From a bacterium (lineage in GTDB: Bacteria > SAR324 > XYD2-FULL-50-16), in assembly GCA_018829445.1 (NCBI GenBank), contig JAHJTV010000055.1:1-64000 (forward strand): 64,000 nt of DNA, given 5' to 3'. Within the stretch, counting starts at the first letter, position 1, and each line of letters begins with the position of its first letter. Position numbers and translations under genes: made by a program. This document shows positions 46,710-55,864 of this stretch, one piece after another. The notes under the pieces were generated by a model. The model searched no databases. It was not told where the DNA came from and saw nothing but the letters and a program-made list of their open reading frames with translations.

Positions 46710-47909
46710 ATGACTAATAATCATTTCCGATTCCAGATCTATCCTATCCTAATACTGCTGATTGGGTTCGTTTCCTGTATCTGCCAAATTCATGGGGAGA
46801 CAAGTCAGAATCTGGATGATTTGATTGCTAGTCGAAACGATCAGTTAAATAAATTATTAAGTGAAAAAAAAGACACTCAAAGTCTCATCAGCGATCTAAA
46901 AAACAGGGAGTGGGGAGTTATTGAGATCTTAAAAGCACTGAATAACAATATAAAGAACAATCTGGAGAGACTAAATTCAATAGAGCTCGATATCGGGAAG
47001 TTAGAAGAGGATATGATTTTAACATCTAACAAAATCTCCGGTTTGGAACTGGAAATTAAAGAAGATGAAAACAGAATCAGAAGTCAGTTGCACGCTCTTT
47101 TCTATTTGAGAAAAATGCGAAATTTGACTTTGTTCATTGGAATAAGCTCTCTGGAACATTTTTTCCGGAATCAAAAATTGATTCAATTCAACGCAGAATT
47201 GGATGCTAAATTAGTTGCCAGACTAAAGCAGAATTTAGGTGAATTGGAAAACGAAGTAGAAAAGTTAAAAACACAAAAAATCAGCCTATCTGCTCTAAAA
47301 AAAACGGAAGAGGAACAAAAAAAGCTATTGGCTTTCGAAAAGGAGCAGCAATTTGCCTATATACGTCACATTCGCCAGGATAAATCCATAAGAATTAAGT
47401 ACCTTCGTGAGATTCAGGTGGAATTAGAGCGTTTAAATGATGTCATCTATTCCCTTGAAATGAGAAAAACAAATGAAACAAAAGCCAAACAGTTTACAGG
47501 ACTCTTTCGATATAAATATTCACTGCCATCACCGGTCACCGGAAAGATGGTTCATCGATTTGAACAAAAAAACTCAAAGTATTTTACCTTGTTTAAACGA
47601 GGTGTATTGATTGAAACTCAAAAAAACGAAAAGGTTCGCAGTATTCTATCAGGCAAGGTTGTGTGGTCCGGTCCTTTTCATGGATATCGTAATCTGGTCA
47701 TTCTTGATCATGGGAAAGGCAGCCTGTCAGTCTATGGAAATCTGGAAGAAGTATTTGTTATAGTTGATGATGTGATTGATCAGAATTATATCCTGGGAAC
47801 AGTCGGTTTTGATGATATTGAAGAACGTTACCTGTTCTATTTTGAAACCCGATACAATAAAAGAGCCGTTAATCCGGAACAATGGCTAAAGAAACCCGTT
47901 TGGAAATGA
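46710..47909 (+). CDS. envC: EnvC-like murein hydrolase activator (coiled coil plus degenerate LytM)
   Basis: Periplasmic activator of division amidases, recruited by FtsX. A signal segment YPILILLIGFVSCICQIHG is followed by long coiled coils (about residues 35-255, heptads rich in Leu, Lys and Glu) and a C-terminal LytM/M23 fold (about 275-399). The metal ligands of active M23 peptidases are missing: the usual HxGIDI becomes FKRGVLIE and the final HxH (YAHL) becomes YGNL in LSVYGNLEEV. Loss of zinc ligands is the hallmark of EnvC-type activators. Location directly after ftsEX strongly supports this. The stop overlaps the next start (ATGA). Confidence 0.88.
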   Translation: MTNNHFRFQIYPILILLIGFVSCICQIHGETSQNLDDLIASRNDQLNKLLSEKKDTQSLISDLKNREWGVIEILKALNNNIKNNLERLNSIELDIGKLEEDMILTSNKISGLELEIKEDENRIRSQLHALFYLRKMRNLTLFIGISSLEHFFRNQKLIQFNAELDAKLVARLKQNLGELENEVEKLKTQKISLSALKKTEEEQKKLLAFEKEQQFAYIRHIRQDKSIRIKYLREIQVELERLNDVIYSLEMRKTNETKAKQFTGLFRYKYSLPSPVTGKMVHRFEQKNSKYFTLFKRGVLIETQKNEKVRSILSGKVVWSGPFHGYRNLVILDHGKGSLSVYGNLEEVFVIVDDVIDQNYILGTVGFDDIEERYLFYFETRYNKRAVNPEQWLKKPVWK

Positions 47910-48970
47910 TGGAACCAGCAAAACCCGCAACTCTCCTCCTTCAACTAGCCAAAAATCATTTCAAATCCAAAGAGATAGATTTTAGATTATTGAAGGGAGA
48001 TGGTTCAGATCGGAAAATTTATTTAATAAACTCGGTGTCATCCAGCCTGGATTCCGTGGTGGGTGTGTATCATGACAATTTAGAGGAAAATCGGGATTTC
48101 ATCTTTCTTACTCATAAAATGAAAGAAGCGGGAATCCCGGTTCCCGAAGTGATTGAGATAGCTGCTTCAGAAAAGGCTTATTTGATTCAATACCTTGGAA
48201 AACACACACTTGCGGAGTCGATAGAAATCTGGAAAAAAAATTCCGATGAACATAAAATTTTGCTCGCATATAAAAATGTCTTGAATTACCTGCATCAGAT
48301 TCAGACTGGGTTGACTCCCCTTTTAACAGATTTTCTAAGAATAAGAAAACTGGGGATAACCAATTTAATAGCTGATTTAACCTATTTTAAAACTGACTTC
48401 ATTGAACGATTCAGTTTTCCTGAGCTATTCTCAGAAAGAGTGGAGCAGGAACTTAAGAACTCATTGATAGAAAAGCTTTCAAAATACACTCCCTCCGTAT
48501 TTGTATACCGTGATTTCCAATCCAGAAATATTATGTGGTATCATAACAGCCCCTGGTTCATTGATTATCAATCTGCATTTTTTGGAACAATTCACTATGA
48601 CCTGGCCTCTCTGTTGTATGCCTCAAAATCGGGACTCAATGACACTGCCAGGGAAGAATTACTGAACTACTATCACGGTCATATCCGATCACCTCTCTCT
48701 TTGGAAGAGTTCGAGAATGAATTCTATCTATGGGTGCTTCTAAGGCGGTTAAGATCGCTGGGAGCTTATGGTTTTTTATCACAAGTAAAAGCAAAACCTG
48801 GTTTTTATGACAGTATCTATCCCACCCTGCAGGAACTAATCGATCTGATAAGTGAAAAAAGAGCTTTGAAAGATTTTACAAATACGCTAGATATGGTTAA
48901 ACAGATAGCCTTCAAATGGCGAAAAATAAAATCCGAAGACGTATCAAGCCAAACTTGGAAAGGAGTATAG
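47906..48970 (+). CDS. Aminoglycoside-phosphotransferase-fold small-molecule kinase
   Basis: Phosphotransferase enzyme family, substrate unknown. The catalytic loop VYRDFQSRNIMW contains the Asp base and Asn, and FIDYQSAFFGTIHYDLASLL contains the metal Asp. Both match the branch that includes N-acetylmuramate/N-acetylglucosamine kinase AmgK and related proteins. LLKGDGSDRKIYLI is the N-terminal glycine-rich segment. Start ATG 47906 overlaps the envC-like stop as ATGA; a frame extension to 47882 would overlap by 28 bases. The dodecin gene begins immediately after its TAG. Linkage to cell-wall division genes makes a cell-wall sugar plausible, but this is inference. No MurU-type nucleotidyltransferase is adjacent. 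Confidence 0.8.
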   Translation: MMEPAKPATLLLQLAKNHFKSKEIDFRLLKGDGSDRKIYLINSVSSSLDSVVGVYHDNLEENRDFIFLTHKMKEAGIPVPEVIEIAASEKAYLIQYLGKHTLAESIEIWKKNSDEHKILLAYKNVLNYLHQIQTGLTPLLTDFLRIRKLGITNLIADLTYFKTDFIERFSFPELFSERVEQELKNSLIEKLSKYTPSVFVYRDFQSRNIMWYHNSPWFIDYQSAFFGTIHYDLASLLYASKSGLNDTAREELLNYYHGHIRSPLSLEEFENEFYLWVLLRRLRSLGAYGFLSQVKAKPGFYDSIYPTLQELIDLISEKRALKDFTNTLDMVKQIAFKWRKIKSEDVSSQTWKGV

Positions 48971-49183
48971 ATGTCTGATAGCGTTTACAAGAAAGTAATT
49001 CTTATTGGATCCAGTCCAATTTCATGGGAAGAAGCAGCGAAAAATGCCATTAGTCAAGCAGGGGGGTCGCTGAAGGATCTGAGAGTGGCTGAAGTGATTA
49101 GAAAAGACATCAAGATCGATGATATTGGAGATGCCATATTTCGAATTAATCTGGCGATCTCCTTTAAAATTGTAGATCACTAA
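48971..49183 (+). CDS. Dodecin family flavin-binding protein
   Basis: 70-residue protein matching dodecins, small dodecameric flavin or CoA storage/buffering proteins. MSDSVYKKVILIGSSPISWE followed by EAAKNAISQAGGSLKDLRVA is the conserved strand-helix, and KIDDIGDAIFRINLAISFKI forms the following strands. The usual flavin-stacking Trp is present (SWEEA). AAAGGAG immediately precedes the start, which follows the kinase stop with no gap, so it is translated from the ftsEX transcript. Confidence 0.9.
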   Translation: MSDSVYKKVILIGSSPISWEEAAKNAISQAGGSLKDLRVAEVIRKDIKIDDIGDAIFRINLAISFKIVDH

Positions 49184-49210
49184 GCCTGTGAATCAATGAG
49201 GGTCGTTGCT

Positions 49211-49370
49211 CATAAGCGCTTACTTAAGCAAATATAACCAAGAGCAAGGATTACAGTAGGACGGGGTTACATCCCCGCCAGAACTAACTCAAAGGCGGCC
49301 ATGTAAGGCCGCCCTACCGTTTTGGAAAACTGAATTTCGTATCGAAAACACTCTTATTTAAGCGCTTATG
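49211..49370. repeat. Palindrome-rich intergenic element with 18-bp inverted ends
   Basis: Ends CATAAGCGCTTACTTAAG (49211-49228) and CTTATTTAAGCGCTTATG (49353-49370) are inverted repeats with 16 of 18 bases matching. Inside are CGGGG-TTACAT-CCCCG (49262-49277) and GGCGGCC-ATGTAA-GGCCGCC (about 49294-49313), bracketed by GTAGG and CCTAC. Just outside the right end is GGGGTA-GT-TACCCC. It lies between the convergent dodecin and hisG genes. GC-rich palindromes of this form are typical of REP/BIME or MITE elements. No ORF inside. Confidence 0.7.
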
Positions 49371-49434
49371 GGGTAGTTACCCCTACTGATAACGGCTAAA
49401 ATTAAGACTTAATTGATAGGAATGAGACAAACAA

Positions 49435-50307
49435 CTACTCAACGACCTTATTCAAGGCATATTCGATAATACCCTCGGCGCCTTTTTCCAGCAATTCAGG
49501 TATAATCTGTCTTACGATCTTTTCTTCCACCACAGTGTTCAATGCGATCCAGTCGGAGTTTATCAGGGGAGAAATCGTAGGTTTATTCAAAGCCGGCAGG
49601 ATTTTAATGACTTCATCAACGTCCTGCTGACGTACATTCATCATAAGTCCTACCCTACACTCGGCTGTAAGCACAGATTTGAGAAGCATGGATAATCGCT
49701 CGATTTTTTGCCTTTTACAGTTGTCCTTCCAGGAGTCCTTATTAGCAATTAACCAGGTGTTGGATTTGCAGACCACATCAATAATTCTCAGGTGATTTGC
49801 TCTCAACGAAGATCCGGTTTCAGTGATTTCCACGATGGCATCAGCCAATTTAGGTGGTTTCACTTCGGTCGCTCCCCAGCTGAATTCAACAATAGCGTTA
49901 ACACCATTTTCAGCTAAATACTTTTTGGTTAATCCGACCACCTCGGTGGCAATTCGTTTTCCCTCAAGTTCCTTAACAGTAAGAATATCCGAATTCTCTG
50001 GTACTGCCAAAACCCATTTTAAAGTATTTTTTCCAACTTTCCCGTAAATCAGTTCAGTAACTTCTTTGACATCTGCCTCTGTTTCCCTGATCCAATCTAA
50101 CCCTGTCAGGCCTGCATCAAGGATTCCCTCCTCAACATAGCGGGCCATTTCCTGTGCTCGAATCAACATGCATTCTATTTCATCGTCATCGATTACAGGA
50201 TAGTAGGATCTGGAACTCACGGTTATTTTATAGCCGGCTTTGGCAAAAATATCAATTGTGCTTTTTTGAAGACTCCCTTTGGGAATCCCGAGCTGCAAAA
50301 CAGCCAT
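49435..50307 (-). CDS. hisG: ATP phosphoribosyltransferase, long form
   Basis: First enzyme of histidine synthesis (ATP + PRPP). The 290 residues contain [20 protein letters not shown], a [10 protein letters not shown] segment, and [20 protein letters not shown], the PRPP-binding signature. The C-terminal ACT-like regulatory domain (about 215-290) mediates histidine feedback in long-form enzymes, so HisZ is not needed. No other his genes are adjacent. The N-terminal start [14 protein letters not shown] is typical. Confidence 0.95.
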   Translation of the reverse strand: MAVLQLGIPKGSLQKSTIDIFAKAGYKITVSSRSYYPVIDDDEIECMLIRAQEMARYVEEGILDAGLTGLDWIRETEADVKEVTELIYGKVGKNTLKWVLAVPENSDILTVKELEGKRIATEVVGLTKKYLAENGVNAIVEFSWGATEVKPPKLADAIVEITETGSSLRANHLRIIDVVCKSNTWLIANKDSWKDNCKRQKIERLSMLLKSVLTAECRVGLMMNVRQQDVDEVIKILPALNKPTISPLINSDWIALNTVVEEKIVRQIIPELLEKGAEGIIEYALNKVVE

Positions 50308-50482
50308 TTTATACTCCGTTAATCTTGATTATTTAAATAAGTTATTGTTAATGGGGGCAGCTATAGACAGCAGCAGCTCATCTCTTTAATGTAGTGATGC
50401 TTGTTAAATGTGGATAAAGGCAACAAAACGCGGATACACATTGAAGAGACGACAATAAACAATTCGGGTCGGTTTTTAAAAC

Positions 50483-50932
50483 CTAATACACAATACCCTG
50501 AGTTCCAAAGTACGCTTTGGAGATCTGTTCCTGTAATTGTTCTGCCGTTTGCCAGTCAGCTTCAGCTTGATCCGGTTCATTCATCAGCTTAAACAGTTCA
50601 CTTCTGCTAAAATATGCTGTGGGATATTGTGGATTGATTCTGAGTGACCTGTTAAAATCCTCAAGCGCTTTTTCCTTCTCACCTAAAGCTAAATAAGCAT
50701 TGCCACGACTGCAAAATACTTTTTCGTTTGATGTACTTTGATCAATATAGGCATTAAAATCCTCAAGTGCACCGTTGAAATCATTATTTCTGAACCTGGC
50801 GGTTCCTCTACTAAACAGAGCAACCAGATTTTCAGGTTCCTTTTTTAGTACTTGATTAAACAGCTTGATACTCTCTTCGATATTGCCTTTCATCATTGCT
50901 GTTTTTGCGTCCAACATTAATTCACTATCCAT
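50483..50932 (-). CDS. TPR-repeat protein (149 aa)
   Basis: About three tetratricopeptide repeats: AMMKGNIEESIKLFNQVLKK + EPEN; ALFSRGTARFRNNDFNGALE + DF; and VFCSRGNAYLALGEKEKALE + DFNRSLRINPQYPTAYFSR. No signal peptide or catalytic domain. It would be a cytosolic protein-interaction adaptor of unknown partner. The gene lies upstream of hisG on the same strand with a gap of about 175 bases, so co-transcription is possible but unproven. Confidence 0.85.
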   Translation of the reverse strand: MDSELMLDAKTAMMKGNIEESIKLFNQVLKKEPENLVALFSRGTARFRNNDFNGALEDFNAYIDQSTSNEKVFCSRGNAYLALGEKEKALEDFNRSLRINPQYPTAYFSRSELFKLMNEPDQAEADWQTAEQLQEQISKAYFGTQGIVY

Positions 50933-51206
50933 GTTCGCTTCCTGTCTCTACATATTTTGGATGTACAAGTATACTGCGAAGTTTTTTTCGTTAATTAATA
51001 AGAGATGATAGTATCAAATCAACAGGAATAAAGTCATCATCAAATTCTTCATTGGTATTATCTATATCTATAATATGATCATACGGGTGTGACATCCTGA
51101 CCCAGATAATAAACATTTTAGGACAGACATCGACATACCGGATAAAAAATAATACAAATGGGTTACCATGGATTGAACAAGATATGGTTAAACAAGAGAG
51201 GAACTT

Positions 51207-52232
51207 ATGTTAAAAAAAGGAATTTTGTTTGTTAATCTCGGTTCGCCCGATTCACCAAGCATTAAGGATATTCGCAGTTATCTGAAGGAATTTCTTTCCG
51301 ATCCCAGGGTCATGACAATGCCCACCATAATCAGGTGGATGCTTTTAAACTTTTATATTCTGCCTTTGAGACCAAAAAAAATTAAACCGAAATATGAGTT
51401 TATCTGGGATGGGGAAGGGTTTCCATTGGTTTCCCACTCCAGGAATTTGGCGGATAAGGTGGCGGATGTTTTGGGGAAGGAATTCACGGTAAGAGTGGCA
51501 ATGAGATACGGGTTGCCATCAATTGAGCAGGAGATAAATCAGCTACATGAAGAGGGGGTGTCCGAATTGCTGGTTTTTCCTCTGTTTCCCCAATATTCTT
51601 CAGCTACGACTGGGTCTGTTGTTGAAAAAGCCATGGAAGTAATGAAGAATTGGCAGATCCTGCCAAAACTGATTATTAATTCACATTTTTATGACCATGC
51701 TTCATTCATTGAGTCCTGGTGTAAAAAAGGAGACCGATATTGGGAACAAAAACCGGATCATGTTCTGTTCAGTTTTCATGGGCTTCCTGAAAGTCATATT
51801 ATAAAGGGTGATTCTTCAGGAAAACACTGCTTAAAAACCGAAGATTGCTGCAGTACAATCGATGACAGGAATTATGGCTGCTACCGGGCTCAATGCTTCA
51901 AGTCAGCCAAAATGCTTGCCAGTGCTTTGAGTATTCCGAATGAACTTTTTTCCATCAGTTTTCAATCCAGGTTAGGAAAAGCGAAATGGCTTGAGCCTCA
52001 CACTGTGGAAACTGTCAGAAAACTTGCAGCCGACGGCATTAAAAAGCTGTTGGTGTTTTGTCCTTCATTTGTTGCGGATTGCCTTGAAACAACAGAAGAA
52101 ATTCAGTTTGAGGTTAAAGACGAGTTTATTAAGGCAGGTGGCAAAGAACTTGAACTTGTTCCCTCTTTAAATAGCGATTCCAAATGGGCCGTCGGTTTAG
52201 CCGAAATCATCAGGGAAAATTTCAGGAAATAA
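51207..52232 (+). CDS. hemH: Ferrochelatase with internal cysteine cluster
   Basis: Inserts Fe(II) into protoporphyrin IX. ILFVNLGSPDSPSIKDIRSY starts the fold. FSFHGLPESH has the catalytic His, and PSFVADCLETTEEI contains the conserved catalytic Glu. The 341 residues are typical. Between the two lobes lies a cysteine-rich stretch (C208, C214, C215, C225, C230 in KHCLKTEDCC...YGCYRAQC). Comparable internal cysteines ligate a [2Fe-2S] cluster in some bacterial ferrochelatases; a cluster here is inference. It completes the haem pathway begun by hemA-hemC-hemD at 18-21 kb. AAGAGAGG precedes the ATG. Confidence 0.95.
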   Translation: MLKKGILFVNLGSPDSPSIKDIRSYLKEFLSDPRVMTMPTIIRWMLLNFYILPLRPKKIKPKYEFIWDGEGFPLVSHSRNLADKVADVLGKEFTVRVAMRYGLPSIEQEINQLHEEGVSELLVFPLFPQYSSATTGSVVEKAMEVMKNWQILPKLIINSHFYDHASFIESWCKKGDRYWEQKPDHVLFSFHGLPESHIIKGDSSGKHCLKTEDCCSTIDDRNYGCYRAQCFKSAKMLASALSIPNELFSISFQSRLGKAKWLEPHTVETVRKLAADGIKKLLVFCPSFVADCLETTEEIQFEVKDEFIKAGGKELELVPSLNSDSKWAVGLAEIIRENFRK

Positions 52233-52234
52233 CC

Positions 52235-53485
52235 TCAATCCTTGCCTGGTTTTCCCTCTTTCAGCAGGTTGAGCTTATGGGTATGATTGTTGGCTGCTTC
52301 GGTAAAAATATGGTTTTTAGACATATCTCTTTTGATAACCGATTCAACTGCTGTAATGGCAGTATCGACAATTTTGCTAAAATCATCAGGTTTGTAAAGT
52401 CCTACTGATAACTCTGCAATAAAAGCCAGATTAAAAAACGGATCGGTTTCATAACTCTGATAAAGCGATTGTCCTTCCAATTTCTGGACACCGGTAAGAT
52501 TGTCTTTAAATATTTGTTTTCCCAAGGCGGCCATTGTATCTCTTTCACCTTCCAAAGTTGCGATTTTGAATTTGGCGAAATTGCGGACAGATCTGATCGA
52601 TATTTTTCTGATTAAAAGGGGCTTTTGAGAATCTGGTAATAATTCCAAGATCTCGTCAACCAGTATTGAGAGAGAGGGGATTCTGGCGAAAGCAACTCCT
52701 AAAGCATAAACATAGGCTATTACCTCGCTGGCCGTTCCCAGGCCCATCTTTTCCTTTGGCTTTCCCAGTTCCATGTATTTGGCAGCATCGCGAATCATAT
52801 TAAAGCTGAAAGTTGCAGCGTATAGTGACGACTTAAGCTTCTTCTTCATGTGATTTAATACATTGAAAACTCTTGACTTATCAGAAGACATCTGATCAAT
52901 GACCCGCATGGCAACAATCAGCTTTTGTTTGTATTTATCAAGCCTTGGATCTGATGCAACGGATTCGTATACTCTCACCTGATATCTTTTAAAGCGATCC
53001 ACCATGGTAAAATAGATACGGAAAAAGTTTTCGCAGTTATATATGTTGACACCATTGCTGACCAATGCCATGGCAGCCTCTTTTGTTGAAGTCTTTAACC
53101 CGCGGAATACCTCCTTTTGATTGCTTGAATTTAATAGCATTCCATTTGTACAAATAGCAGAAAGCATGTAGAGAACGGGACTGTTTGGATATTGTTTCTT
53201 CAGTTTGTTTATCCTGGTACGGGTGTTACCTGGCGACTGAATCGCTGATTTACGAAGGTCATTCACTTCATCTTGACTTAGGGATTTTCTCTTAAAGAGT
53301 CCAAGGAATTTTTTATCATTGGTGTTTGTGATAACCTTGTCTATTTTCCAAAATTCTTCTCTACCGGGAATCGGTAAGGCCAAGCTTTCATTGATTCGTT
53401 TGAGCAACTCAGGATCAATTACAAAGCCGGAAGAGGATTTGCTTGATGCAGCTTTTGGGGGTTCTGTGTTTGCTTGCTCCGCCAT
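52235..53485 (-). CDS. Unrecognised 416-aa helical protein
   Basis: No family recognised. No signal peptide; the N-terminus is Ser/Ala/Lys-rich and probably disordered (PKAASSKSSSG). The rest is predicted helical with many Lys, Arg and Leu residues and weak repeat-like character. Segments such as INKLKKQYPNSPVLYMLSAI resemble a TPR/HEAT-like solenoid. Residues about 235-270 contain AAKYMELGKPKEKMGLGTAS. Its stop lies two bases from the hemH stop on the other strand, so there is no terminator space between them. Codon use is like its neighbours, which supports a real gene. Confidence 0.75.
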   Translation of the reverse strand: MAEQANTEPPKAASSKSSSGFVIDPELLKRINESLALPIPGREEFWKIDKVITNTNDKKFLGLFKRKSLSQDEVNDLRKSAIQSPGNTRTRINKLKKQYPNSPVLYMLSAICTNGMLLNSSNQKEVFRGLKTSTKEAAMALVSNGVNIYNCENFFRIYFTMVDRFKRYQVRVYESVASDPRLDKYKQKLIVAMRVIDQMSSDKSRVFNVLNHMKKKLKSSLYAATFSFNMIRDAAKYMELGKPKEKMGLGTASEVIAYVYALGVAFARIPSLSILVDEILELLPDSQKPLLIRKISIRSVRNFAKFKIATLEGERDTMAALGKQIFKDNLTGVQKLEGQSLYQSYETDPFFNLAFIAELSVGLYKPDDFSKIVDTAITAVESVIKRDMSKNHIFTEAANNHTHKLNLLKEGKPGKD

Positions 53486-53870
53486 TTTGGAAAAATGCTC
53501 CTGATAGTGTTTGAAATACCATTGCTTGGTTGTCTACTAACAAAATCCTTGTCATATTATGTTATTAGGTTTTGATATAATTGGAAAGAAATAATAGTTC
53601 ATTTATCGGGAAGTTGTTTATTTTGTTCAGGTGATATCTGTTTTCCTTATTGTAAACTATTGAAATATCGGATTTAAATATATGATATTTTCAAGGCGCT
53701 TCCACAACGGATCTACGGCAAAAGATTTTGAAGATAAACAGCAAACAATTAATGTTATCCCAATGGGTTCCATTTAAAAATGTTGGGGAATTCTAAAAAT
53801 CCTGGTATAAAACATATTAAATTGATGATTGAACAGTTTGATATTTATCAGACTAAATGCGAGGATAAGC
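53486..53870. other. Intergenic region upstream of the acylphosphatase gene
   Basis: 385 AT-rich bases, divergent between the 416-aa gene and the acylphosphatase/aroB pair. The acylphosphatase frame is open back to 53829 but without support. No tRNA, strong promoter or repeat was found. Confidence 0.4.
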
Positions 53871-54146
53871 ATGGTTAAATTACACCACATAATTGTCAAA
53901 GGCAAAGTCCAGGGTGTATTCTACAGAGATTATACTCAAAAAAAAGCCAGAAGCCTGGGGCTTAAAGGGAGTGTCAGAAACAGAAGTGATGGCAGTGTGG
54001 AAATATATGCCCAGGGAAATGAGTCCCAGCTTAAGGAATTGGAAAGCTGGTGTTGGGATGGATCTCCCTACTCCAATGTGGTTAACGTCATTGCACAAGA
54101 AGAACAAGACGACCAACATTTCCCGGATTTTCGAATAATATTTTAA
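53871..54146 (+). CDS. acyP: Acylphosphatase
   Basis: Small enzyme hydrolysing acyl phosphates. KGKVQGVFYRDYTQKKA carries the phosphate-binding loop with catalytic Arg, and GLKGSVRNRSDGSVEIYAQG contains the catalytic Asn. The 91 residues from ATG 53871 are the normal size, and GAGGATAAGC directly upstream acts as ribosome binding site. A start at 53829 would add 14 residues that do not match the family. It lies 22 bases before aroB and may share its transcript. Confidence 0.93.
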   Translation: MVKLHHIIVKGKVQGVFYRDYTQKKARSLGLKGSVRNRSDGSVEIYAQGNESQLKELESWCWDGSPYSNVVNVIAQEEQDDQHFPDFRIIF

Positions 54147-54168
54147 TTGAATTGAGATACGAATTGAT

Positions 54169-55281
54169 ATGAAAACGATTCAAGTAACCCTCCCACAATC
54201 TGTTTATACCTATAAAGTTAGAATCGGTCTGGATATTTTAGAGGAAGCTTTATCCGATATATTAGCACAATACAGCGAACCAAAAGTGTTCATTGTAACA
54301 AATGAAACCATTTATAACCTGTATAAAAATCATTTGGAGAAACAGATTCCAAAACAACTGGATTTTGAAATCCTGGTTCTGCCCGATGGAGAACAATATA
54401 AGAACCTGGGGACAATATCACAGGTCTATGATTTTTTAGTTGAAAACAAGGCAAATCGGAAAAGCATTATGATTGCTTTTGGTGGGGGAGTCATTGGAGA
54501 CATGGTAGGTTTTGCTGCTGCAACTTATTTGAGGGGTATTTCCTACATCCAGATTCCAACAACACTCCTTTCACAAGTAGATAGCGGGATTGGGGGGAAA
54601 ACAGGCATTAATCATCCGTCAGGAAAGAATTACATTGGTTCATTTAAACAGCCACTGCAGACAATTATTGATGTTAGCTTTTTGAAAACCCTGAAGGAAA
54701 GGGAGTTTGTTGCCGGCTATTCGGAACTGATTAAACATGGATTAATTCGCGATCCCTACCTGTTTCAAATATTAAGTAAAACAACAATGGAAAATCTAAG
54801 ATCTAATAATGATCTTTTGATTGAAGCCATTTTTAGGTCATGTGAAGTAAAAACCAGGGTAGTTGAACAGGATGAACGGGAATCGGGTTTGAGGGCTATC
54901 CTAAATTTTGGCCACACCATTGGACATTTTTTGGAAACTTTTACTGCATACAAACAGATGCTCCATGGTGAAGCAGTGATTATCGGGATGGATTTTGCAG
55001 CCTGGTGGTCCTATCACCATGGATATCTGGATCAGGATGACTACCAATTGGTGCATCAACATTTGGTTTCCCTTGGAGTTGAGCAAATAATACCCGGAAT
55101 AAACAAAAGTAAATTTATAGAAATCATTGATAGAGATAAGAAAGCTGCGTCAGCAGGTATAAAATTTATTGGGATCACAACCATCGGAAAAGTTACCATT
55201 TTCGATAACACCAGCGCTGAGAGCTTGTGGGATGATTATCAGGAGTTTCTTAAAACCGATACCTTTCTCAATGTTATTTGA
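54169..55281 (+). CDS. aroB: 3-dehydroquinate synthase
   Basis: Second step of the shikimate pathway; NAD- and metal-dependent cyclisation of DAHP. LPDGEQYKNL and GGGVIGDMVGFAAATYLRGI are the NAD/substrate region. IPTTLLSQVDSGIGGKTGIN, ELIKHGLIRD (metal Glu) and NFGHTIGHFLE (metal His) follow, with LHGEAVIIGMDFA after them. The 370 residues are standard. No other aro gene is adjacent. Confidence 0.97.
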   Translation: MKTIQVTLPQSVYTYKVRIGLDILEEALSDILAQYSEPKVFIVTNETIYNLYKNHLEKQIPKQLDFEILVLPDGEQYKNLGTISQVYDFLVENKANRKSIMIAFGGGVIGDMVGFAAATYLRGISYIQIPTTLLSQVDSGIGGKTGINHPSGKNYIGSFKQPLQTIIDVSFLKTLKEREFVAGYSELIKHGLIRDPYLFQILSKTTMENLRSNNDLLIEAIFRSCEVKTRVVEQDERESGLRAILNFGHTIGHFLETFTAYKQMLHGEAVIIGMDFAAWWSYHHGYLDQDDYQLVHQHLVSLGVEQIIPGINKSKFIEIIDRDKKAASAGIKFIGITTIGKVTIFDNTSAESLWDDYQEFLKTDTFLNVI

Positions 55282-55864
55282 AAACACATCCTGTCTGCCG
55301 AATCGATATTTTGTGGATCGGATCTTGCGAAGTATCCGATTTTAAGGTGTGAACTTTGATAAAACCGATAATAACAAGAGGAGCAAAAGTTCATGTGCTT
55401 GAGCATTATTCTATCAGGAGTTTGTTCCTCGAAGCTGACCGTAGTGTATTGTATTTAACAGGCTGATGTTTTTTGAAAAATCGACAATTTTTTTATCCTC
55501 AATGTTTTTTTTCATAATTTTTCAGAAAACATCATGAAGTTGCTCAGAAGGGGTTTTTCAAAAATAGATTCCTATCATATTAAATTCATGCTCCCCTATT
55601 TTTTAAAAAACCTTTCCAAAGCTGTATTGGATGGTTATCTCCAAAGTTGATCAAGATTTAACAGGTTAGAGAAAAAACACGTTGTTTCTTTAGGATCAGG
55701 AAATTGACAATCCAGTTGAAATGATGAACCTTAAGAAAAACAGTGGAAACGTACACTCCGATTTCCTTGCTTAAAATTTGGATTTAAATAAATTTTTATA
55801 AACTGACGGGCATTAACCTAAGGCTAGGCGGATCACATCGCTGGTTTAAGTGCGGAGAATTAAA
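55282..55864. other. Intergenic region between aroB and the ACT protein
   Basis: 583 bases, rich in A/T with several T-runs (for example 55507-55514) that could end the aroB transcript. No ORF, tRNA or strong palindrome found. GCGGAGA near the end is the ribosome binding site of the next gene. Confidence 0.4.

Noticed and set aside
50409..50417. Perfect DnaA box (TTATCCACA on minus strand), plus a near match around 31889
   Set aside because: Single isolated boxes. No cluster, no AT-rich unwinding region and no dnaA/dnaN neighbour, so not an origin.
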